Shown piece after piece: positions 56,640-64,000 of a stretch of 64,000 nucleotides of DNA. Location of the stretch: NCBI GenBank assembly GCA_015680685.1, contig MNCI01015613.1:1-64000 (forward strand), given 5' to 3'. This DNA comes from Gnetum montanum. Lineage: Eukaryota > Streptophyta > Gnetopsida > Gnetales > Gnetaceae. A program made the translations under genes and the position numbers. Under the pieces are notes generated by a model. The model was given only the letters and a program-made list of their open reading frames with translations, was not told the origin of the DNA and did not search any database. The first letter of the stretch is position 1. Each line of letters begins with the position of its first letter.

Positions 56640-58350
56640 ATTTTTTCTTCTCACAGGAGCACTTCTCCACCCAAGCCTGATAATGTTTGTCCATCAAAGC
56701 CTCAATAGTATCAAATTACATATACTCATTGTGATGAGTATGTGCCAAATTTCAACTTCATCCTACACTAGGATGAACAACTATGGTGGTGTAACATGGA
56801 GGGCGACATTGTGTTACTTCTCGATTATGCTACTCCTGTAATGCTCTATCAAATGCTTGCATGATATGCTCTTCAAGTCTACCATGGGGAGTATAATGTG
56901 GAAGATGTCAATGCCAGGGATTATTATCCCATTGAAGCACAATGCCTACGCGATTAGTAGTTGGAATAGCACTATGAGTTTTTGAAGGGAAAAAGACTTA
57001 ATAATCCTCCATTCCTATTGTACCAACAAGCTAGTGGAGAATCCTTTTGTGGAAATTTTCCATTCAATGATGCTCCTCTCTTTGAATTTGGCAATGGAGG
57101 TCAAAACCAGAATCTGCACTCCATAGTTTACAATCTTGATTTTGGTAACAAGGGATCTAATGACAAAAATAGATCTAGAGGGGCAAGTCAAGACAAGGAT
57201 GTAGACAAGAAGAAAGATCGTGACCATGGTCACAATTGTCGAAGAGGTAGTAGTAGGCACCATGATGATGATGACTCTCCTTCCTTTTCCTTTTCATCAT
57301 CATCATCTTCTTCTAGCTTTGATCATGATCGTAAAAGGTGAGATTGTAATGGAGGTGATTAAATTGAGCGAAATGACCAATAGGACAAAAATAACCAAAC
57401 GAACCATTGGGACAGACAAGATTAAGGACGCAAACGTTCAAGAGGGGCATATCATCATGAATAAAGGGGTAGTAGAGGGCATCATAGGCACCGTGATCAA
57501 GGCCTCGATGAGCCTTTATTTGCTACCCAAAGTATGATTAACATTGCAGAGGTAGTTAGAATTCCAACAAGGCATGTAAAAGATAGTTGGATCAAATGGT
57601 TAGACATGAAAAATATTCCTCAATTTGAAGGAGGATATAACTCTAATCTACAAAATCATCTTCAAGCTTTCCAAGATGCATGTGCCTTGCAAAACATAGA
57701 GAACAAGTGGCAGAAATTTAAGTTGTTCCCAAGGACACTCATCAAAGAAGTAGAGAACTGGTATCAATCCTTCGAATCAAAATCTATTAAAAAATGGAGT
57801 ACCATGCTCAAGTTGTTCAATGATAAGTATCAAACATACTCCAAGGTGTCCAACTTAAGAAAGCAAATCTAAGGTTGGAAGTGAAGAGCACACAAACCCT
57901 TGGATGCTACCATTGGTTAATACTACACCTTAATGCACAAATGTCCTAGCCATGGTTATTCTCAATTGGTTCAACATTTCCACACTATAGAAAAGCTTTG
58001 TAATGAAACAAGGAAAACACTTGGTGTTTATACCTAAGGGCAATTGTTAGAACTAAGTTCCTGTCAAGTACATAGATTCATAGATTAGGTAGCCAAAGAG
58101 GAAGGCAAGCTACAAAAAAGAGAAAGTGCAGAGGAGTATAACTACAATTCTTCCATCTGCAAAAGGGAGGTTAGATTCTATGACAGTGAGGATGAACCCA
58201 TATTTGATGAGGGGCCACATAAGAAAGCCTTGCAACTTCAAAAATTCCAATCTAAACTCACAACCAAGGTTGATCAGTTAAGGGACTCCATGAATAGCAG
58301 ATTTCAAGCTGTCATCAAAATTGTTAGAGTCCAAAGAATAAGGTAATGAC
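56640..58350 (+). pseudogene. RE5 gag, broken
   Basis: The N-terminal piece 56982-57341 ends in an acidic and serine-rich tract (D-D-D-D-S-P-S-F, then many S). The core at 57534-57872 is open for 112 codons: L-Q-A-F-Q-D-A-C-A-L-Q-N, N-W-Y-Q-S-F and K-W-S-T-M-L-K-L-F-N-D-K. Downstream V-A-K-E-E-G-K-L-Q-K-R at about 58090 matches RE4. The basic/SR-like region between (57190-57330) contains CATCATCAT and TCTTCTTCT microsatellite coding. Confidence 0.82.
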
Positions 58351-59089
58351 TGTGAGTGAGTCAGATGATGATCGTGGATGTGATCTCTGCTAGTATGAAC
58401 ATCCTGAGGGATGTTTCCCTATTGTGTCACATCTTTAGGAGTATGGGGTGTATACCTTACATCCATGACTTACACAAAGGCAAACATCCAAAAGGTTGCC
58501 TTATCCTGAAGGTAATCTCAGGTAGTTTTTTCAACAACAATTGTATTATTCAAGTGAAGCTCCACCGCAATGTATGAATAGTATCAATAGTGGCAGCAAC
58601 CATAAGCCTAGGCGCTAGCACTACCAAGGCAAAAATATCCTTATTGACAGCTTGATCCATATGGTTATCACGTGTAGCAACCCATGTCTCCTCGTGACTC
58701 TTCTAGTCATGTTTCTAATATTTAACCTTACTACCATCCTTTTGATTACCATCAAACTCCTTTTCCACATGAGAGAAGGGATATCACCTCCTATCCTTAT
58801 CCTCCTCCTATCCCTACACAGACTCCTCTAGCTACATAGCTACTACCTACTCCACCAATGTAGGATGAGCTACCCACTCAACTGCAATAATGTAATGCTA
58901 CAAGGGCTATCAATTTGCAATCCAATCATCAATTGGAGGGGTCGAATGCCCAATCAAAGAAAAGACCTTTCTTTCAACCCTGTAGTCCACCCAAGCCTTC
59001 ACCTACACCAACAGTTGACAACCCTGCTCATGCCTCTTCCTCCATATCAAATTCCTTTGAGCCTCTTTCAAACTAAACTCAATTAAGGA

Positions 59090-59640
59090 TCCATACTGTA
59101 ATTCTTACTCACACTATGTCTATTTAGATCTATGCAAGAATCCTTCCTAGAAAATTAGATGATCCTAGAAGTCCTTTAATTTATTTGTAGGTTGCTGGAA
59201 ATTAACCATGTAAGGCTCTTCTCAATTCAAGTTCTAGTGTTAATCTCATTTCTCATAAGATGTACATTACCTAGAACCTACCTCCTCTTAAGAAGAGCAA
59301 TATTAAATTAGAATTGGTAAACTAGTCCATCACTGTTCTATTGGGACTGATACAAGACACTGTGACCACTATTTGTGTGTTGTCTTGTCTTGTCAACTTC
59401 CTAGTAATCAAAGTGGAGAACTGCAAAGGGTACTTCCCAATCATTATGGAAAGGGCATGGCTAAGCACTATCAATGCAAGAATGCGCATCATAGATCTTT
59501 CCATGAAGATATCTAAAGAAAATGCATTTGGAAAGATTGAGAAGAAGAGAGTTCCATGCATTATGTATAGTGATAGTAGGTGTAATTGTGTGCAGAAACT
59601 TTGGGTCATCAAGTAAGTATCTATCTCTACATGCAAGTAG
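59090..59640 (+). pseudogene. RE5 aspartic protease, catalytic residue lost
   Basis: Collinear with RE4: L-L-N-S-S-S-S-V-N-L-I-S in the active-site loop (catalytic Asp replaced by Asn), then F-L-V-I-K-V-E-N and F-P-I-I-M-E-R-A-W-L, with the signature glycine also changed to glutamate. Several in-frame TAG codons. The longest open part is 59341-59616. Confidence 0.8.
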
Positions 59641-59677
59641 TGTGTACCAAAAGTAGAAATTCAAAGGTGTCTATACA

Positions 59678-61183
59678 TGTAGCGACCAAAAAAATTGGTG
59701 GCTGGAAGCATCGAGAGGTTGCCAAGTGAACAGTTTAACCCTGGATCTGTGTGAGGGCCGTGCTGGATAAAATGGAAACAGGGCACCCTGAATGGTCTGG
59801 TTGATCAAACAAGGACTTAATCAGTGTAAATTAACCTTTCATAAACGTTTTTTTAAATGTTAAATACACAAGGTATAACCAATGATTAATAAATGCAGGA
59901 ATGTAGAAAATAATGTTAGACAACGATAATAATGAAGAAATAACAGAATAAGCTGGGATAAGAAAATGCACCGCCGCAAAATCATGAGTTCGATTCTCTT
60001 CCTTGTTTGAAGTGTACAAAAAGTTACACAATGCCTAAAGTGCATAGAGAGTTCAAGAATGACTGGAACACTCAAAATGTGCCAACCGTGCTTTCAAGTG
60101 TGAACTTGAAAGCAAATCATACAAAGATGCTAATGCAAAGAGCTAATGCCAAATGCCAACACAAGATGTCAACTTGAAATTGTCAAGAAAACAACTTTCC
60201 AATCGCCAAAACTTGCCAACCGTAAAAAAAAATGCCAACAATTCTCAAAATTGTCAACCCTTTGAGCATTGCTCATCAGGTTATTTATAGGGCCAAGAGC
60301 AGGTGAGAGATGAGGTTTAGATGCCACGTGTCTTGGACCCATGAGATGCTAACATGCCCATATTGCATGGATGCACAAGACCAGTTGTGAACTTGCTACA
60401 GTGCAAAAATGCTGTCAAAATTGGAGGTGTTATAATTAAATGCGCCAACAATGCAAATGAGAAATGAAGCACATTGACGTAGCATATCTGCTTGCTATGT
60501 TGTGCTACCCTATGTAGCGTAGCACGTTGGCATAGGCATAGCCACCAGTTTGAAGAAAAAACTTGTGTTGAAGTCACTATATTTTTGCTAAAATCCGTGG
60601 CACATGCAGGGTTAAATTTTGGATCATTTTGTTGATATGCATTCTTTACTACGCTACATAGCATAGCATAGTGTAGTAGCTGATGTAACTTGCATTTCTA
60701 TTAAAACTGCGATGGGAAAACTCTGCTTGTTTTGCCCTTGTTACGCTGTGCTACGCTATGTAGCGTAGCACTCTGTATTGGCTAATTTATGATTTTTCCT
60801 TGTGCGAACATCTTGTGCTAAGGCCTGCATTCGGACACTTGATTGATTTTTCGAAGGCTTGCTACGCTGCGCAACGTAGCGTAGCATAGCAGACTTCTCC
60901 ACTAGAAAACTTGCCAAACTATTTTGTCCATCCTGAGCACCACCGACAACTCCAAGCATGGTTTCTGAATAGACTATCAACCGGGTGAATCACCCAAGTG
61001 GGTAGGCCGGAGAGTCCATCGGGCCTGTCAGCTTTGGAGGTAGAAAACTTGCCAAACTAAACAGTCTAAACTCAGTGCATTCATTTCCTACCAAGCTATC
61101 ATGAGGCTACACTTGTGGAAATGTTTACCTCATTTCTAGGACCTTGGTGAAGCAAGAGTGCCTCCAAATTTTATGATGTTTCA
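59678..61183 (-). repeat. RE6 3' LTR (1506 bp) with hairpin modules
   Basis: Minus-strand TATA box (TATTTATA on plus, 60282-60289). Four inverted-repeat clusters at 60492-60525, 60648-60680, 60741-60770 and 60859-60891. One is a perfect 9-bp stem with a 2-bp loop, GCTACGCTATGTAGCGTAGC (60750-60769). The same kind of module is expanded in the solo LTR at 16205-18597. A purine run (complement of TTGGCCCCCCTTTGTC) follows at 61184-61199. Open frames within the LTR are incidental. Confidence 0.82.
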
Positions 61184-61199
61184 TTGGCCCCCCTTTGTC

Positions 61200-62556
61200 G
61201 ACATTTGGAGGATGGGCCCGAGAGATGCCAACAAAGAATACAAAACACCACAAAAGAAAAGATGCTAACATCGCTCTACAGTGATCGTCAAGATCTCACT
61301 TAGCTATGCATTGAGAGTGCCAGGATAGTTATGTAGGGAAAGGGAAAAGGGTGGAGCTATGAGGACAATTTCAGGAAGGAAAAGAAGTAGCAATGTGGTC
61401 CCTCATCAAAGTGCTTATGAGGGAGTCGATATGCATGAGCACCTTTCTTTTGTAGGTGTCTGACCTCTCATCAGAATGCTTAGAGATGGTAGTGTGAAAT
61501 AGTTGATGTGCCATTTGTTTTAGGCATGCATGTTTTTTTTTGCGTAAAATTTTGCTCTTTTATATTTTTCTTTTGCTATTTTTCCATTTTCATTTCCAGA
61601 AAACCTTGTTTTTGCAGGACAAGTGTTTCTTTCCTAGGATGAGTTGCATTACATCCACGTGGGGCTCTAGCCTACCTACATATGCTTCCCATGTGGCAAG
61701 TTGTGTTACATGCGTCATGGACTTTGCGGTCGAGCATATGGAAGGGCTTTACAAGCATAGGGAAAAAATCGTAAAAGAGGTGTAGGAAGGAGAATTGTAG
61801 GTGTAAGGAATGAGGTAAAGAAGATTACGGGTGAGGAGAGGATGTGCACTCCAAAGTAGCCAAGCTAGTCAAGATAGCCACCTTGGAACAATGTAGTGTC
61901 CTGCTGCCTTGGTAGAACGCACCTCTAACTGACATTGCTTCGACACGTACTCTGAAAACACAACAGAGAGAAAACCAGAAGAAACAACCATCAAGTGAAA
62001 CAAAGGAAAAGGTCTTGCTTACTTTGGACACTGCAAGAACACTAGACATTATTATTGAGGCATGCAACTTCCAAACTAGGAAGGCTAGCAGCAGGTCTGG
62101 CAGCATCAGCGTGGAGAGGCAGGCACCAAGGCTGCTAGGAATTGTGGTGATGCGAGTGCTTAGGGGTCCCCGCCCAAGGAAAACATCATGCAGTTCAGCT
62201 GTGAGATAGGCTACCCAACTACTGAATTTATTTTAGCCTCGGGTGATGGTGGGGGCTAGAGGATAGCAACATTGTGGCTGGGCCACAATAGTGCTAGAAC
62301 TCCAGCAGCAAGCGCTGACTACGGAAGCTACTGCCAAGGCAAAGGACTATGCTAGCGATAGCTTCGGAAAGTCAAAAAGATGTCATATGACATCTCTGGA
62401 GGATCAACAAGATGGCAGGGGAAATGACATTGCATATATTTTAGAGAGTGTTTTCTTGGTGTCGTGAACTGCAATGTCCCACCCCATGTCAACACTGCAC
62501 ATGCTTGCTTATTTGTAAAGTCATGGATGCATGTTGAGGATGTGCTGCAAACCCAG
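61200..62556 (-). other. RE6 3' noncoding region
   Basis: Between the integrase side and the 3' LTR. The first 60 bp match RE1. The rest is of higher GC than the window average and encodes nothing recognisable (frames 61540-61785, 61825-62106, 62015-62209 are without domains). Confidence 0.5.
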
Positions 62557-62801
62557 TTTAAAGTCTTGGTAGACCATTTGATGTGCTGGTTTAAGGTCTC
62601 AATAGACCGTGGTGCACTAGTTTAAGGTCCTAGCAGACCATTTTTGCCAGTTTATAGTCATAGCAGACTACTCTTGCTAGTTTTACATTGTAGTGGACAA
62701 GCTTTGCCAATTTTACGTCATAGCGGATGTTGGTTTGCTAGTTTTACATCGTAGCGGATGATGGTTTGGCAATTTTACGTCGTAGCAGACGATCGCTTAC
62801 C
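62557..62801. repeat. Eight 30-bp tandem repeats in RE6
   Basis: Units read TTTAAGGTCCTAGCAGACCA plus a 10-bp end such as TTTTTGCCAG. The inner GGTC...GACC pair gives each unit a small stem. The left units keep TTTAAGGTC, the right ones TTTTACGTC/TTTTACATC. Shared with RE1 at 4594-4740, 5370-5430 and 8997-9120. Confidence 0.82.
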
Positions 62802-63031
62802 TTGCTCATGTATCAGATGTAGTATGGCTTGAGATACGAATAATTCATAGGATTTGCAAACTCGTTGCCATCCATGTCTGCTAGCTTGAAGGCTCCATTC
62901 CTGTAGGCTTTTGTAACCATAAATGAACCTTCCTAGTTTACTGAGAATTTTTTCACATGCTCATAAACAACCTTGAGAACAAGGTCTCCTTTCTTTACCA
63001 ACCATGGATGTGGGTTTGCATGATGCTTCTG

Positions 63032-63900
63032 TTATTGCTTATTTTGATATTGCTCTATGCAATCAAGTGTTTGCACGTGCTCCTCCTCTATCAAGTCGAG
63101 GTCGATGATCCTCGACTCATTTTTTTGGGCTTCGCTTACGATGTTTGACAAGATCATTTGAAGTGATGGTACCTGCAGCTTAAGAGGCAACACCACTTCA
63201 GATCCGTAAACAAGACTGTAAGGAGTCTTACTTGTTGCGGTCCTACATGTTGTCCTATAACCCAACAGTGCATAGAGGATTTGCTCATGCCATCTTCTCT
63301 TGCTGTTGTTAAGATTTTTCTTGAGCAAGTTGATGATGGCTTTTTTTGTAGCTTCCACCTATCTGTTTTCTTGCAGGTAGTAGGGCAAGGAGAATAATTG
63401 CCTAGTGCCAAGGTTGTTGCAGAAGGTTTTGGTTTTCGCACTACTAAATTGTGGCCCACTTTCGGTCATAATCATCGTGGGAAGCCCAAACCTTGTCACG
63501 ATGTTATCTAATATGAAGTGGCAAACCTACTGAGATGTAATCTTCCTAAGGGAAATAGCCTCCACCCACTTTGTAAAGTATTCAATGGCAGTGATGATGA
63601 AGCTATGCCTTGTGGAAGAATTAGGCATGATAGGTCCTATGATGTCTAGTCCCCATCGTTGGTATGGTCACGTGATCTACGTTGGATGCAACTCTGTAGG
63701 TGAAACATGTATGAGATTTTTGTATCATTGGCACGTATCACAAGTCTTGACTTTGGCCAGGCAATCCTACTCCATGTGAGGCCATTAGTACCCTAGGAGT
63801 CTGATTTTTGCTACCATGGACCTAGGTGCTATGTGTCCACCACATAGTCCCTCGTGTACTTCATTAATGACCTTGTATGCTTGCTCCACATTTATGCATG
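63032..63900 (-). pseudogene. RE6 integrase, broken
   Basis: Read on the minus strand: HHCC domain H-E-G-L-C-G-G-H (His codons at 63854-63856 and 63833-63835) and C-D-T-C (about 63730-63745), core G-L-D-I-I-G-P-I (first Asp, about 63645) with F-I-I-T-A-I-E-Y-F-T-K-W-V-E-A, then M-T-E-S-G-P-Q-F-S-S where D-N-G-P-Q-F is usual, so the second catalytic Asp is Glu. Next comes E-A-T-K-K-A-I (third residue) and G-Y-R-T-T, T-P-Y-S-L-V-Y-G-S-E. The last 108 codons (63358-63032) are open. A few stops lie upstream (for example in L-G-Y-x-W-P-H). The wording is that of Tat-like gypsy integrases. Confidence 0.88.
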
Positions 63901-64000
63901 CCAGCAATATGCCGTCAAAGAAGTGTTTGCACAAGGCATTGTCTCCCATGAGCACATATTGCTGAGCATGCTTGCGGATTGCATCCCTTTGGGTAGATGT

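Larger units (their letters stand above)
55650..59677 (+). mobile_element. RE5: Athila-like retrotransposon, 5' part only, cut by RE6
   Basis: 5' LTR 55650-56478, primer site, gag and protease, in the same orientation and collinear with RE4. It ends at 59677, where the RE6 LTR starts (TGTAGCGACC). The polymerase and 3' LTR, if they survive, should lie beyond the right edge on the far side of RE6. The pentamer before the LTR is ATACA (55645-55649). Confidence 0.82.
59678..64000 (-). mobile_element. RE6: Ty3/gypsy element of the RE1 family, runs off the right edge
   Basis: The minus-strand element shows its 3' LTR (59678-61183), a polypurine tract, a 30-bp tandem repeat and integrase. Reverse transcriptase and the 5' LTR should lie beyond 64000. 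LTR ends (TGTAGCGACC, GATGTTTCA) and the sequence just inside (GAGAGATGCCAACAAAGAATA) match RE1. It inserted into RE5 after A-T-A-C-A at 59673-59677. Confidence 0.8.

Noticed and set aside
57220-57537. 105-codon plus-strand frame in RE5
   Set aside because: Overlaps the RE5 gag in another frame; its M/T/I-rich peptide arises from ATG/ATC-rich codons of the basic gag region.
62557-62801. Possible CRISPR-like array (30-bp regular repeats)
   Set aside because: The repeats are contiguous without unique spacers, decay gradually and lie in a plant retrotransposon.
1-64000. tRNA, rRNA or other structured RNA genes
   Set aside because: No cloverleaf with a GTTCGA-type T-loop or rRNA-like stretch was noticed on either strand by reading; a covariance-model search would be decisive.

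Overview
This window reads as a repeat-saturated intergenic landscape of a seed plant with a large genome. I see one convincing host gene in 64 kb, TTTAGGG-type (plant) telomere-like repeats, old nested Ty3/gypsy retrotransposons and strong C-to-T decay. A gymnosperm such as a conifer fits best (old, slowly purged LTR elements, very low gene density), but the sequence alone does not exclude a large angiosperm genome. Element names RE1 to RE6 are mine.

Left third (1-27.5 kb): a composite satellite (about 320-bp spacer plus degenerate TTTAGGG arrays) occupies 1-2107 and resumes at 27353. Between the two halves sits one insertion, RE1 (2108-27347, minus strand, 1.5-kb LTRs, gag and protease but no polymerase). 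RE1 is itself split by RE2 (10023-22215, plus strand, 509-bp LTRs, target duplication ATCAT), a chromovirus-like gypsy element that carries an antisense, intron-bearing gene fragment in its leader. RE2 is split between protease and reverse transcriptase by a 2.4-kb solo LTR (16205-18597, target duplication AAAAT). The order satellite, RE1, RE2, solo LTR is a readable time series.

Middle (27.5-44.9 kb): an LTR fragment, then very AT-rich sequence with little content except a LINE C-terminal zinc-finger remnant (33.4-33.7 kb). From about 36.8 to 43.1 kb CpG is visibly better retained. This island holds the only good gene, an intronless AP2/ERF transcription factor (41423-42010, plus strand) with a TATA box and an upstream G-box, plus several perfect short tandem duplications.

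Right third (44.9-64 kb): RE4 (44967-54896, plus strand, 841/837-bp LTRs, target duplication CTAGA) is a structurally complete but coding-dead Athila-like element. RE5 (from 55650, plus strand) is a relative of RE4 and is cut at 59677 by RE6 (minus strand, running off the right edge), whose LTR, post-LTR sequence and 30-bp repeats match the RE1 family and which still has an integrase. RE1 and RE6 therefore look like polymerase-lacking and polymerase-bearing members of one family. Every retrotransposon reading frame seen has stops, frameshifts or lost catalytic residues, so no element here encodes an intact set of proteins.
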